From: Candidatus Magasanikbacteria bacterium RIFCSPHIGHO2_02_FULL_48_18
GTDB lineage: Bacteria; Patescibacteriota; Patescibacteriia; Magasanikbacterales; UBA922
Length of the DNA stretch: 47,852 nucleotides
NCBI GenBank assembly: GCA_001784285.1
Contig: MFQC01000008.1
Span: 168,896 to 216,747 of the forward strand
Direction: 5' to 3'
The notes under the pieces were generated by a model. It had not been told where the DNA came from. It did no database searches and saw nothing but the letters and a program-made list of their open reading frames with translations. Every line of letters begins with the position of its first letter. Position 1 is the stretch's first letter. The position numbers were made by a program, and so were the translations under genes. Of this stretch, positions 24,254-35,500 are shown piece by piece.

Positions 24254-25324
24254 CTACTCCACTATTTCTTTCTCCCCAGGTTTTGATTCTTCTTCATCCG
24301 GCGCATCGCCGCGCTTCACGGCTTCCCATATTTGTTCATTTATTTTTTTCATGAGTTTTGAATTTTCTCGAAGATATTGTTTGGCTTTTTCTCTGCCGAC
24401 ACCGAGTTTTTCTTCTCCGAAACTATAACTATTCCCCAATTTTGTAACGACTTTATGGAGAACACCGGTATCAAGAAGGTCGCCCGAAAGGGAAATGCCT
24501 TCATTATACATAATATCAAATTCGGTGGTTCGAAACGGCGCGGCAACTTTGTTTTTCACGACTTTTGCTTTCACTCGATTCCCAATTACTTTGTCTCCTT
24601 GTTTTATTTGTGCGCTCCGGCGAACCTCAATGCGGATGGATGAATAAAATTTGAGCGCCGTGCCGCCGGTGGTGGTTTCCGGATTCCCAAAGAAGACGCC
24701 GATTTTTTGTCTGGTTTGGTTGATAAAAATAACCACGGTTTTTGTTTTGCTCACAATACCGGTCAACTTGCGCAAAGCCTGGCTCATGAGGCGCGCCTGG
24801 AGTCCCATGTGCGACTCTCCCATTTCTCCTTCTATTTCCGCTTTTGGCACAAGCGCCGCGACCGAGTCAACCACCACCACGTCAACGGCATTTGAACGGA
24901 CGAGGGTTTCCAGAATTTCCAGCGCCTGTTCTCCGGTGTCAGGTTGGGAAATAAGAAGGTTGTTGACGTCAATACCTATTTTTTTCGCGTAGTCCGGGTC
25001 GAGCGCGTGTTCCGCGTCAATAAACGCGGCAATGCCGCCTTGGCGCTGTACTTCGGCAATAACATGCTGAGCCAGCGTGGTTTTTCCGCTCGCTTCCGGT
25101 CCAAATATTTCTATCACTCTTCCGCGGGGCACGCCGCCAACGCCAAGCGCAATGTCCAAGGAAACAGACCCGGTCGACACGGCCTCGACCTGCATGGCAG
25201 AGGCTTCTCCAAATTTCATAATGGCATTTGCGCCATATTTTTGTTTGATTTGATCAATCGCGGTTTCCGCCGCTCGAAATTTTGCTTTGACTTCTTCCGT
25301 GACAGGCGACGATGTTTTTGACAT
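24254..25324 (-). CDS. recA: Recombinase RecA
   Basis: The 356-aa product is close to the usual ~350 and well conserved. Walker A GPEASGKT is at residues 75-82, with [41 protein letters not shown], the L2 loop ([22 protein letters not shown]) and an acidic C-terminal tail. It forms filaments on single-stranded DNA for homologous recombination and SOS signalling. No LexA-type box was recognised upstream. It is the last of three minus-strand genes after ftsK and the RodZ-like gene, but has its own promoter and an ~80-nt leader. Confidence 0.97.
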   Translation of the reverse strand: MSKTSSPVTEEVKAKFRAAETAIDQIKQKYGANAIMKFGEASAMQVEAVSTGSVSLDIALGVGGVPRGRVIEIFGPEASGKTTLAQHVIAEVQRQGGIAAFIDAEHALDPDYAKKIGIDVNNLLISQPDTGEQALEILETLVRSNAVDVVVVDSVAALVPKAEIEGEMGESHMGLQARLMSQALRKLTGIVSKTKTVVIFINQTRQKIGVFFGNPETTTGGTALKFYSSIRIEVRRSAQIKQGDKVIGNRVKAKVVKNKVAAPFRTTEFDIMYNEGISLSGDLLDTGVLHKVVTKLGNSYSFGEEKLGVGREKAKQYLRENSKLMKKINEQIWEAVKRGDAPDEEESKPGEKEIVE

Positions 25325-25405
25325 AGAATTGATAGAGTCAATATTGAGAGTAAGACATCAGTTTTTTTGGTTTTAAAAAAGAGGGAATAATCCTCTTCGT
25401 GGGGT

Positions 25406-25435
25406 AGCATAGCGGAAGACAAAGTACTGTGTCAA
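25406..25435 (-). promoter_or_regulatory. recA promoter
   Basis: On the minus strand TTGACA (25435-25430), an 18-nt spacer and TATGCT (25411-25406). It lies between the RodZ-like stop and recA and leaves a leader of about 75-80 nt. Confidence 0.65.
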
Positions 25436-25475
25436 CTCCTTTGTGCGCCCCCTCCTTTTGGTGCATTACATAGGG

Positions 25476-26174
25476 TTACGGGTTACGAAATGAGAATTGT
25501 GACGGGGTTCGAACCGTAACGTGCCGTGTTTCCGTTTTGGTTTTTCCGTATTTCTTTTTTGCGGAAATGATAATGGTATTGACTCCGACGCCAAGGTCAA
25601 GCTGTTCTTCAAATTGGCCGTTATTTTTATTTACGATTTCTTTTCCATTGATAAATACCGACACTTCTTTTTCAGTTTCGCCTTGAATAACGAGCGATCG
25701 GTTTTCGGTGATCATTCCATCGGTTGGGGAATGTACGGTCAGCGTGGGCGGCTCCACAATATGTTTCACCTGGAGTCCGAGATATCCAATCAGCGAAAGC
25801 ACAATCATTGCCGTGACTGTGGATCGGATAAGCTGTGGCAAGTTATGAAAATACATTGATCGAACCGGCGGCGCAGGATGCGTATGGCGTGTTTGGTCCG
25901 CGGATGGTATTTCTTCGCGGAGATATTGATGAATAAACGGGTCGGGGTGAATGCCGAGCGCCGTCAGATATGTTTTGATAAAATTTTTTTGATACAGCGG
26001 AGATACCGGCAAATCATCAAATCGGCATTCTTCCAATGCGCGCAGATACTGTGTGTTGATTCTCGTTTTTTTTGAGAGCGAATCGAGCGATATTCCCGCC
26101 GCTTCGCGCGCTTCCTTGAGCCGAATACAGATGCGTTTGCTCTCTTCAATTTCTTTTTTGACAAACATGGACAT
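25476..26174 (-). CDS. RodZ-like helix-turn-helix membrane protein
   Basis: The product is 232 aa. Residues ~15-80 are an Xre/RodZ-type helix-turn-helix (LKEAREAAGISLDSLSKKTRINTQYLRALEECRFDDLP). One membrane segment follows near 118-135 (VTAMIVLSLIGYLGLQV). The C-terminal ~95 residues would lie outside the cell as a small beta domain (LTVHSPTDGMITENRSLVIQGET). RodZ links MreB to wall synthesis, but no mreB is seen here, so the name reflects architecture only. It sits 48 nt downstream of ftsK. Confidence 0.82.
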   Translation of the reverse strand: MSMFVKKEIEESKRICIRLKEAREAAGISLDSLSKKTRINTQYLRALEECRFDDLPVSPLYQKNFIKTYLTALGIHPDPFIHQYLREEIPSADQTRHTHPAPPVRSMYFHNLPQLIRSTVTAMIVLSLIGYLGLQVKHIVEPPTLTVHSPTDGMITENRSLVIQGETEKEVSVFINGKEIVNKNNGQFEEQLDLGVGVNTIIISAKKKYGKTKTETRHVTVRTPSQFSFRNP

Positions 26175-26222
26175 AGGGGGCGTTCATTTGGCTATGAGTA
26201 TATCAGAGAATGGAGGCATGCT

Positions 26223-28679
26223 TCAAGTAAACGATCGCGTGTCTCCTCTCCCATCTTCCGGCTCTGTGTCATCGTCTTTCTCTTCTTGGCTCTCTTCTTC
26301 GTCTTGCATGCCTTCTTCATCCGCGCCATCTTCTTCCGCGTACACGCTTTCCTCGTCGGCCTCCCCCAAAGGCGGGGTGGTATTTTCTTTTTGTGTGCGA
26401 GGATGAAGAGAAGGACGCGTGTATACATTATATTGGCCAGCTTCTTCCATCATGCCATCATCAATGTCAGTTTCGGTCACTAAAATTTCTCTTGGTTTTG
26501 CCCCTTCTCCAGGGCCAATGATCCCCGCGTCTTCCAACTCATCCAAAATTCTTGCCGCCCGCGCGTATCCGATTTTCAGTCGGCGCTGAAGAAATGATGC
26601 GCTGGCTTTTCCGGCCTGAAGAATGGCTTTTTTGGCCTCTTCAAAGAGCGGATCCTGATCGTCGGTCGGGCCGCCAAACATATTGACCGTTCCTCCTTGT
26701 TTGCCGACAATCGAATCAATATAGATGGGTTCCTCATCGCCGCGCAGATATTCGACGATTCTCCCGACCTCTTCTTCGGAAATAAAGGCGCCTTGGATAC
26801 GGACCGGTTTGCTTAATTCCGCCGTCGCAAAGAGCATGTCGCCGCGGCCAATGAGTTTTTCCGCCCCGGGAGTATCGAGAATGGTGCGGGAATCGATAAG
26901 AGATGCCACCGAAAACGCAATACGGGTGGGGATGTTTGCCTTCATGAGTCCGGTAATGACGTCAACGCTCGGACGCTGGGTGGCAAGAATGAGATAAATG
27001 CCCACTGCTCGCGCCATTTGCGCCAGACGAATAATACCAGCCTCGACTTCGTTCGCCGCGGTCGCCATGAGATCCGCAAGTTCATCAATAATAAAGATGA
27101 TATGCGGCAGTTTTTGCTTTGGGAATTTTCGATTATAGGAATGAATGTCGCGGCTTCCGTTTTGAGAAAGCACTTCAAACCGGCGATCCATTTCGCCAAT
27201 CGTCCACTTTAATGCATTAATGGTTTTTTGCGTGTTTGTGATAACAGGAGTCAGAAGGTGCGGAATGCCATTATAGAGTGTCAGTTCGACGCGTTTTGGG
27301 TCAACCATAATCATGCGAAGCGTCTCCGCCGTATTTTGGTAGAGGAGACTCATGATAATCGTGTTCACGCACACCGTTTTTCCGGATCCGGTTGCGCCGG
27401 CAATAAGGAGGTGGGGCATTTTGGGCAGGTCCGCAAACCATACTTTGCCGGCGACATCTTTTCCAAGCGCAATCATAAGGTTGTGCGGCCGATTTTGAAA
27501 TTCTTTTGCTTCCAACAGCTCTTTCAAAGAGACCATGGCCGCCTTTTGATTTGGCACTTCAATGCCGACGAGAGATTTTCCCGGGATAGGGGCCTCAATA
27601 CGGATGGGGTGCGCCGCAAGCGCCAAAGCGAGGTCGTTTGAAAGGGTGGTAATTCGGGACAACTTTACTCCTTTTGCCGGCTTGAGCGAATATTGCGTCA
27701 CGGTGGGGCCTACCCGTACTTCTCCCATGTCCACATCAATATGAAATTGGGCCAGCGTATCCTTGATAATTTCCGCGTTTGCCTGAATATCTCCGCTCGT
27801 TGGCTTGCCGCGTTTGCTTGACAACAGAGAAAGAGAAGGCGGACTTTTGACAATCACATGCTGTGTCCAATCTGTTTCTTGGGGGGGTGCCGGAGGATGT
27901 TGTCTGTCTCGGTATACGGCGCCTTCTTCTGCGCCCGGCGTTTCTGTTTCGTCAGCTTCGATTTCTTCTTCATCCGGTTCAATGTGTTTGGTAAAAAATT
28001 GTCTTTTGGGTTCCCGGATGTCTTCCGTGTCTTCTTCATATGCGTCATCAGTTTCTAATTCGGAATCTTCTTCGTAGTCTCCCCCAACCGTCACATTGGA
28101 TGATTGAGACGGAGCAAAGAGTTTTTTTCCAGCGTGTGCCATGGTTGTTCCGGCGCGATGGATATGGGGAAAGAGATTTTTGAAAAATGCGGCAAGTTGT
28201 GGAAAAGAAATATTGAACATTAAAAGAACAGAAACCAGTGTCAATCCGATAAGAATGACGATACTCGCAATAGCGCCAAGATAGCTCTTGAGCGGCCACG
28301 CCCCCATGCCAAAGATGCCTCCGCCATGGCCTTCCAGCGCTTCACGCCACATGGTTTGCGGGTCAAATCCCAAATGAAACAGGCTTGCGAGGGCCAGAAA
28401 AAAAATACCCGCCCCGACTGCATGGGTTTTGTGGTATTCGTATGTTTTTTCTTGCACAATAAACCACACCATGACGAGGATGACGGCAGGCGCCGCAAAT
28501 CGTATCGATCCAAACAAAAAGCTCAACACCCATTCATCGAGCACAATGCCGATGGTTCCTGCTTTGTCAAAAAAGCTGAGTATCATGATCACTGCGGCAA
28601 TACCGAGAAGGACGGCAATAATACCGCGAGAAATGTCCGGATCGTGGCGTGTCTGCGTGTATTTTTTTTGTCGGGCCAT
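26223..28679 (-). CDS. ftsK: DNA translocase FtsK/SpoIIIE
   Basis: The product is 818 aa. The N-terminal ~165 residues have four membrane helices, then comes an acidic linker (~200-270). The motor follows, with Walker A GATGSGKT at 428-435, Walker B-like IIFIIDELADLM, and LILATQRPSVDVITGLMKANIPTRIAFSV. Residues ~695-765 form the winged-helix gamma domain (SASFLQRRLKIGYARAARILDELEDAGIIGP) that reads orienting DNA motifs. A very acidic C-terminal tail is an addition. It pumps chromosome DNA through the closing septum. Confidence 0.95.
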   Translation of the reverse strand: MARQKKYTQTRHDPDISRGIIAVLLGIAAVIMILSFFDKAGTIGIVLDEWVLSFLFGSIRFAAPAVILVMVWFIVQEKTYEYHKTHAVGAGIFFLALASLFHLGFDPQTMWREALEGHGGGIFGMGAWPLKSYLGAIASIVILIGLTLVSVLLMFNISFPQLAAFFKNLFPHIHRAGTTMAHAGKKLFAPSQSSNVTVGGDYEEDSELETDDAYEEDTEDIREPKRQFFTKHIEPDEEEIEADETETPGAEEGAVYRDRQHPPAPPQETDWTQHVIVKSPPSLSLLSSKRGKPTSGDIQANAEIIKDTLAQFHIDVDMGEVRVGPTVTQYSLKPAKGVKLSRITTLSNDLALALAAHPIRIEAPIPGKSLVGIEVPNQKAAMVSLKELLEAKEFQNRPHNLMIALGKDVAGKVWFADLPKMPHLLIAGATGSGKTVCVNTIIMSLLYQNTAETLRMIMVDPKRVELTLYNGIPHLLTPVITNTQKTINALKWTIGEMDRRFEVLSQNGSRDIHSYNRKFPKQKLPHIIFIIDELADLMATAANEVEAGIIRLAQMARAVGIYLILATQRPSVDVITGLMKANIPTRIAFSVASLIDSRTILDTPGAEKLIGRGDMLFATAELSKPVRIQGAFISEEEVGRIVEYLRGDEEPIYIDSIVGKQGGTVNMFGGPTDDQDPLFEEAKKAILQAGKASASFLQRRLKIGYARAARILDELEDAGIIGPGEGAKPREILVTETDIDDGMMEEAGQYNVYTRPSLHPRTQKENTTPPLGEADEESVYAEEDGADEEGMQDEEESQEEKDDDTEPEDGRGDTRSFT

Positions 28680-28824
28680 AGTTTCTTATAAGGGGACGAA
28701 AGAATAGCGTCATTGTATCATATTTTATGATGGTGAGCATGCTGTGGACAGATTGGGCATTTTTTTTGTGCGTCGGCGCGAAAAGTTCCTTTTTTAGCTT
28801 TGTAGAGGAAAAAAATATCTTTTC

Positions 28825-28882
28825 TTGACAAGAACGTGTCCACATGTTTCTGTTTGACAGAATGGAGAGACCATAGTATGAT
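28825..28882 (+). promoter_or_regulatory. rpoBC promoter region
   Basis: TTGACA (28854-28859), a 17-nt spacer and TATGAT (28877-28882) form the main promoter. A second TTGACA lies at 28825-28830 without a clear -10 at the right distance. The leader to rpoB would be ~230 nt. No gene is seen in 28680-29118, and that region also carries the ftsK promoter on the other strand, which I could not assign clearly. Confidence 0.7.
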
Positions 28883-29118
28883 ACGCCCGTCATGAAATGT
28901 TGCGAGTTTTCATGAGACATTCTCAACACGTACACGCCGCCCGCCGCTTGGCTTTTTGTCTGAAACAGATCTCTTCAAGAAGAGAATGAAGCGTTCGTGT
29001 GCAAGGCAGTTCCCATGCACATGCAGATCGTTTATTCTTTAGCACAATAACACACCGCAACTCCCAAACAAAAAGGGATTTTTTTGTTATCCAGCAATAC
29101 AAAATAATATTTTCTTGT

Positions 29119-32100
29119 ATGCCCATTTTTCGACGTCAACCCAAAAAGGCCACAGAACGAAAATTTTTTACAGAAACCAGAGACTCCCTGCCTCTTCCCG
29201 ATCTTACGGAAATTCAAAAAAAATCGTACGATTGGTTTTTAAAAAAAGGAGTTGCGGAATTATTTGAAGAAATTTCTCCCTTGACCGATTTTACCGGAAG
29301 AGACTTGGAACTCTTTTTTGAAACCTATTATATTGACGAGCCGAAATTTGACGAAGTGACGTGCCGGGAAAAAAATATCAGCTTTGAGGCGCCTCTTCGA
29401 GTCAATGTCCGTCTTTCCAACAAACGCACGGGAGAAGCCTCCACGCAAGAAATTTATTTGGGAGACATCCCAATTATGACCAATCGCGGGACGTTTATTA
29501 TCAACGGCATTGAGCGCGTGGTCGTGTCCCAGCTCATTCGGAGCGCAGGGGCATTTTTTACCGCGAGCACGGTTCGCGGCAGACGATATTATGGCGCAAA
29601 AATTATTCCCAATCGCGGAGCATGGATTGAAATAGAAACCGACCAGAATAATGTCATCTGGGTCAAAGTGGATCGCAAAAGAAAAGTCGCGGCAACGTCT
29701 GTGTTGCGCGCATTTGGCATGGGAGGCGGTGACGACATTGCGCGCGCTTTTGAGACGGTCAACACGCACCCGAATATCGATTTTGTTGAAGCGACGCTCA
29801 AGAAAGACGCGGCGACCAATGAAGATGAAGGGTTGATTGAAGTCTATCGCCGTATTCGTCCCGGCGATTTGGCCACCGCCGATAATGCGCGCAGTCTGAT
29901 TCATTCCATGTTTTTCAATTTTGATCGGTATGATCTTGGGCGAGTCGGCGTGTATAAGTTTCACACCAAGTTTGATCTCAAATTAACGGATGACGCGTTT
30001 GATCACAAAGAACAGCGCGTTTTATCGCTCAACAAATTATTGCTCGTCCTTCAAGAAGTGGTTCGCTTGAATGTCACGCAGGAAGAGCCCGACGATATCG
30101 ATCACCTCGGCAACCGCCGCATCCGAGCGGTGGGTGAATTGGTTCAGAATCGTTTTCGCGTGGGCCTTGCGCGCATGGAGCGCATCATCAAAGATCGCAT
30201 GAGCACCTATGAATTGGAATCATTGACGGCAAACAAATTGATCAACGCGCGTCCGGTTATCGGGGCCGTTCGCGAATTTTTTATGAGTTCGCAGTTGTCG
30301 CAGTTTATGGATCAGATCAATCCGTTGGCAGAGCTCGAACACAAACGCCGCGTGAGCGCGCTTGGCCCCGGCGGGTTATCGCGCGATCGAGCCGGATTTG
30401 AAGTGCGTGACGTGCATACCACCCACTATGGCCGCATTTGTCCGATTGCAACACCGGAAGGACCGAATATCGGATTGGTGGGCCATTTGGCCAGTTTTGC
30501 AAAAATGAATAATTTTGGGTTTTTGGAAACACCCTATCGAAAAGTGGTGCGCGACGTTCCAAACGAAGCGCGGTTCACCGAAGGAGAAACTGCTCGGGAT
30601 GCCGTAAAAGGAATCGTTGACGCAGGACAGCGCATCACCAAGGAAATTGCAAAAAAATTGGAAGCGCAAAAAAACCATGCAACGGTTGCGGTCAAACCGC
30701 GCGTCACAAATGAGATTGTATTTTTAAATTCCTTTCAGGAAGAGCGTGTCATAACCGCGAGCGCGACCATGCCCCTTGATGCGGATGGGTTCTTTTTGGT
30801 TGAACGCGTCCCGGCCCGCGTCTACGGCGCCCCTTCTGTTGTGTCGATTGATCGCATTGATTATCTCGACGTGGCGTCAAATCAAATTTTGAGTATTGCG
30901 ACCAGCCTTATTCCGTTTTTGGAACACGATGACGCCACACGCGCCCTTATGGGAACAAATATGCAGAGGCAAGCGGTGCCGTGCATCTCCGCCGATGCGC
31001 CCTTGGTTGGAACGGGCGTGGAGCGTCAAGCGGCGGCAAACAGCGGATATGTGCTGTTTGCCGATCAGGACGGAGAAATCACAGAAGTGGATAGCGCGCA
31101 TATTGTTCTCACCACGAAAAAAGGCGAATCGTTCACGTATCGATTGAATAAATTTGTCCGTTCAAACGCATCAAGTTGTATCAACCAGCGCCCCACCGTT
31201 GTCTTGGGACAAAAAGTAAAGAAAGGGCAGGCCTTGTGCGATGGCCCGGCCATTGATAACGGCGAACTTGCCTTGGGGCAAAATGTTCTTGTCGCGTACA
31301 TGGTATGGGATGGATATAATTATGAAGACGCGATTATTATTTCCGAGCGGTTAGTCCAGCAGGATCGATACACGTCCATTCATATTGAAGACTACACGAC
31401 CGATGTCCGTGAAACAAAATTGGGTCCGGAAGTGGTGACCAGCGATATTCCAAACGTCAGTGAAGAAAAATTAAAAAATTTGGACTCGGAAGGCATCGTT
31501 CGTATCGGCGCTGAAGTGCATTCCGGCGACATTTTGGTTGGAAAAATTACGCCGAAAGGCGAAACGGAATTAACGCCGGAAGAGCGACTGCTTCGCGCCA
31601 TTTTTGGAGAAAAAGCGCGCGATGTGCGGGATTCTTCTCTCTATCTTGAACATGGAGAACATGGAAAAGTGGTTGACGTCAAAGTATTTTCCGCAGAAGA
31701 AGGTGACCGTCTTCAGCCCGGCGTTATCAAACAAGTGCAAACCACGATTGGCGACCTCCGCAAAATTCAAGTGGGAGACAAGATGGCCGGACGCCATGGA
31801 AATAAGGGCGTTATTTCCCGCGTGGTTCCGGTTGAGGATATGCCGTTTTTGGACGATGGCACGCCGGCCGACATTATTTTGTCCCCTCTCGGGGTCATTT
31901 CTCGTATGAACTTGGGGCAATTGCTCGAAACCCACCTGGGGCTTGCCGCAAATGCCAAAGGGTATACGGCCGCAACGCCAACGTTGAATGGCATCCACGA
32001 AGAACAAATCAAACAGGAGTTGGCAAGCGCCGGCTTCCCGACGGATGGAAAATTACAGCTCTACGATGGACGAACCGGCGAACCGTTTGACCACAAAACA

Positions 32101-32562
32101 ACCGTCGGATACAACTATATGCTAAAGCTGAACCATATGGTGGAAGATAAAATTCACCAGCGCTCGATTGGACCGTATAGTTTGATTACTCAGCAACCAT
32201 TGGGCGGAAAAGCGCAGTTTGGCGGACAGCGTTTTGGAGAAATGGAAGTATGGGCGCTTGAAGCCTATGGCGCGGCGCATACCCTGCAAGAAATGCTGAC
32301 CATCAAATCCGACGATGTGCCGGGACGATCCAAGGCATACGAAGCGATTATCAAGGGCCAAGCTATTAGCCGCGTCAATCTTCCCGAATCGTTCAATGTG
32401 TTATTAAAAGAATTAAAAGGATTGTGTCTTGACGTCCAGCTTCTTGCCAAGGACGGTGATGGGTATGTGCCGGTCGAAGACGCACGGACACGCGCGTCCG
32501 CAGGGTTATATGCTCGCGATACGTACGAAGAGAATACAACGCGCGACGGGACAAACGCCTAA
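29119..32562 (+). CDS. rpoB: RNA polymerase beta subunit
   Basis: ATG at 29119 (MPIFRRQPKK...) is chosen because the upstream 40 codons of the ORF-track frame are not family-like. The product is 1147 aa. Hallmarks are LPLPDLTEIQKKSYDWFLKKG at the N-terminus, the rifampicin region SQLSQFMDQINPLAELEHKRRVSALGPGGLSRDRAGFEVRDVH, GYNYEDAIIISERLV, GDKMAGRHGNKGVIS, and GGKAQFGGQRFGEMEVWALEAYGA near the C-terminus. It is shorter than the E. coli protein, lacking lineage inserts. There is no Shine-Dalgarno. rpoC follows 32 nt downstream. Confidence 0.98.
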   Translation: MPIFRRQPKKATERKFFTETRDSLPLPDLTEIQKKSYDWFLKKGVAELFEEISPLTDFTGRDLELFFETYYIDEPKFDEVTCREKNISFEAPLRVNVRLSNKRTGEASTQEIYLGDIPIMTNRGTFIINGIERVVVSQLIRSAGAFFTASTVRGRRYYGAKIIPNRGAWIEIETDQNNVIWVKVDRKRKVAATSVLRAFGMGGGDDIARAFETVNTHPNIDFVEATLKKDAATNEDEGLIEVYRRIRPGDLATADNARSLIHSMFFNFDRYDLGRVGVYKFHTKFDLKLTDDAFDHKEQRVLSLNKLLLVLQEVVRLNVTQEEPDDIDHLGNRRIRAVGELVQNRFRVGLARMERIIKDRMSTYELESLTANKLINARPVIGAVREFFMSSQLSQFMDQINPLAELEHKRRVSALGPGGLSRDRAGFEVRDVHTTHYGRICPIATPEGPNIGLVGHLASFAKMNNFGFLETPYRKVVRDVPNEARFTEGETARDAVKGIVDAGQRITKEIAKKLEAQKNHATVAVKPRVTNEIVFLNSFQEERVITASATMPLDADGFFLVERVPARVYGAPSVVSIDRIDYLDVASNQILSIATSLIPFLEHDDATRALMGTNMQRQAVPCISADAPLVGTGVERQAAANSGYVLFADQDGEITEVDSAHIVLTTKKGESFTYRLNKFVRSNASSCINQRPTVVLGQKVKKGQALCDGPAIDNGELALGQNVLVAYMVWDGYNYEDAIIISERLVQQDRYTSIHIEDYTTDVRETKLGPEVVTSDIPNVSEEKLKNLDSEGIVRIGAEVHSGDILVGKITPKGETELTPEERLLRAIFGEKARDVRDSSLYLEHGEHGKVVDVKVFSAEEGDRLQPGVIKQVQTTIGDLRKIQVGDKMAGRHGNKGVISRVVPVEDMPFLDDGTPADIILSPLGVISRMNLGQLLETHLGLAANAKGYTAATPTLNGIHEEQIKQELASAGFPTDGKLQLYDGRTGEPFDHKTTVGYNYMLKLNHMVEDKIHQRSIGPYSLITQQPLGGKAQFGGQRFGEMEVWALEAYGAAHTLQEMLTIKSDDVPGRSKAYEAIIKGQAISRVNLPESFNVLLKELKGLCLDVQLLAKDGDGYVPVEDARTRASAGLYARDTYEENTTRDGTNA

Positions 32563-32594
32563 TTACTTTTTCTTACCGTATAACTCCTTCTTCT

Positions 32595-35500
32595 ATGACA
32601 CGCGACGCTATTCATTCTATGGAATTTGACGTTTTGGCGCTCAAAGTCGCTTCGCCCGACACCATTCGCAAATGGTCTTTCGGCGAAGTCAGCAAGCCCG
32701 AAACCATTAATTATCGAACCCAAAAGCCGGAAAAGGGCGGGCTGTTTGCCGAAGAAATTTTTGGACCGACCAAAGATTGGGAATGTTATTGCGGAAAGTA
32801 TAAAAAGATCCGGTATAAAGGCATTGTGTGCGACAAGTGCGGCGTTGAGGTGACGCATTCCATTGTTCGGCGCGATCGCATGGGGCATATTGAACTGGCA
32901 ACGCCGGTTTCTCATATTTGGTTTTTGCGATCCATTCCTTCCAAAATCGGCCTTATTTTGGATTTGTCCATTCAGGCGCTCGAGCGGGTGATTTATTTTG
33001 CATCCTTTATCATTTCCCGCGTGGACGAAGCCGGTGTTGCCGACGTGCACGCCGAATTGAAAAAAGAATACAAAACAAAAGTAAAACAAATTGAACATGA
33101 ATACGAGCAAAAACGCAGTGCCGCTGAAACAGAAAAAAAGAAGGCCGCGGAGTTCAAAGCCATTGAAAAAGAAAAGGAGAAAAAGATGAAAGCCCTGGAA
33201 GAAGATCTGAAGGCCGCGGAACAAGAACTCAAGGAAATCCGCATCTTAAATATCATTTCAGAAAATCGCTATCAGGAACTGTCGCTCCGCTATGGGCATT
33301 TGTTTGACGCGGGAATCGGCGCGGGTGCCATCTGCGCCCTGCTTGAAAAATTGGATTTGTCCGAAACCGCCAAGCGCCTTGAACACGAAATTGAAAAAAG
33401 CAAAGGCGCCAAGCGGGATCGATTGGTACGGCGAACCAAATTGGTTAAAAGTCTCTTAAAAAATCAAATTCGTCCGGAATGGATGACCTTGACGGTTATT
33501 CCCGTGATCCCGCCGGATTTGCGGCCCATGGTTGCTCTTGACGGGGGACGATTTGCGACAAGCGACCTCAACGATTTGTATCGCCGCGTGATCAACCGAA
33601 ACAACCGGTTGAAACGATTGCTGGAATTGAATGCGCCCGAAGTGATTTGCCGCAACGAACGGCGGATGCTCCAGGAAGCGGTGGATGCGCTTATTGATAA
33701 CAATGCCCGAGCCAGTAAAACCGTGACAGCGTCAACCGGACAAAAAAGACAGTTGCGTTCCCTTGCCGACGTCTTGAAAGGAAAACAAGGACGGTTTCGG
33801 CAAAATTTGCTTGGGAAACGCGTGGATTATTCCGGCCGTTCGGTTATTGTGGTCGGACCAAAATTGAGAATGAATGAATGCGGATTGCCAAAACGCATGG
33901 CGCTTGAGCTTTTCAAACCATTTGTCATGTCCGAGGTTATTAAAAAAGAGCTGGCCCACAATGTGCGGAGCGCTTCCCGTTTTATTGAATCAAACGCGCC
34001 CGAAATTTGGGACATTTTGGAATTGCTCACCAAGCAAACACGCGTGCTTCTCAACCGCGCGCCAACCCTGCACCGCCTGGGTATTCAGGCATTTCGTCCG
34101 CGGTTGGTTGAAGGAAAAGCGATCCAATTGCATCCATTGGTTTGTCCTGCCTTTAACGCGGACTTTGATGGAGATCAAATGGCGGTTCACTTGCCGCTGA
34201 CGGATGAAGCAAAACAAGAGGCGGAAATGCTTATGAGCGCCGAAAAAAATATTTTGAAGCCGTCCACCGGCTCTCCGGTGACGACGCCTCAGCAAGATAT
34301 TGCGTTAGGATCATATTATCTCACCAAATATAGAGAAGATGACGCGGCAGAGCAGAAAAAATATTTTTCATCCGTGACGCAGGCGAAGTTTGCGTACAAA
34401 AATCGGATGATTTCGCTCAAAGAACGCATTGTGGTTCGTTTTTCTGACATGTCCAAATTTTCTGTGGAGCAGGGGTCCCTCGTCGAGACATCAATTGGAC
34501 GTGTTTTTTTCAATGCCATTTTGCCGGATAAATTGCCGTACTACAATGAAACCATCACCAAAAAACACTTGAGCGCGATTATTCAGCTTCTTTTGGAACT
34601 CTACGGGCAAGAAGAAACCGCGAACGTATTGGATAACATGAAAGATCTTGGGTTTAAATATGTGACCAAATCGGGATATTCATTGGGGATGGATGACTTC
34701 GCGCATATTAAAGAAAAATCCGCGCTTCTTGAAGAAGGAGACAAGCAAATTGAAATGGTTCAAGAGCAATACCAAGAAGGGTTGCTGACGGACTCGGAAC
34801 GGCACAGCAAAGTTTTGGAAATCTGGACGGAAATAAAAGATCGCGTGGTCTCTCACAATAAAGAAGGACTCGATAAAGATGGATCGGTTTTTGCCATGAT
34901 TGATTCGGGCGCTCGCGGAAGCTGGGGACAGCTTGGCCAAGTTATTGGCATGAAAGGTCTCGTGGCGTCTCCGAGCGGAGAAATTATTGAGTTGCCGGTG
35001 AAAGGAAATTTTAAAGAAGGGTTTGATGTCCTCGAGTTTTTCATTTCAAGCCATGGCACGAGAAAAGGGCTTTCGGACACCGCGCTTCGAACCGCCAATG
35101 CCGGATATTTAACAAGACGATTGGTTGACGTGGCACAGGATGTCGTGATTATGAAAGACGACTGCGGAGACACGGTCGGGGAAGTATTTACGAAAGAGCA
35201 GTCGGAACAGATGGGGCAAACGCTTGCGGATCGCGTTCTCGGGCGGTTTGTGCTTGAAGATGTGAAAGACGGCCGCAAGACACTGATCAAAGCGGGGGAT
35301 GTCGTCACGGAAGAAATGGGGCGGCAAATTCAGCAAAAGGGAATTGAATCGATTCGCGTGCGAAGCGTTCTGCAATGTTTGATTCCCAAAGGAATTTGCA
35401 TAAAATGTTACGGATTTGATTTGGCGCTCAACAAAGTGGTGAAGATGGGAACCGCGGTCGGCATTGTCGCCGCGCAATCCATTGGAGAGCCTGGGACACA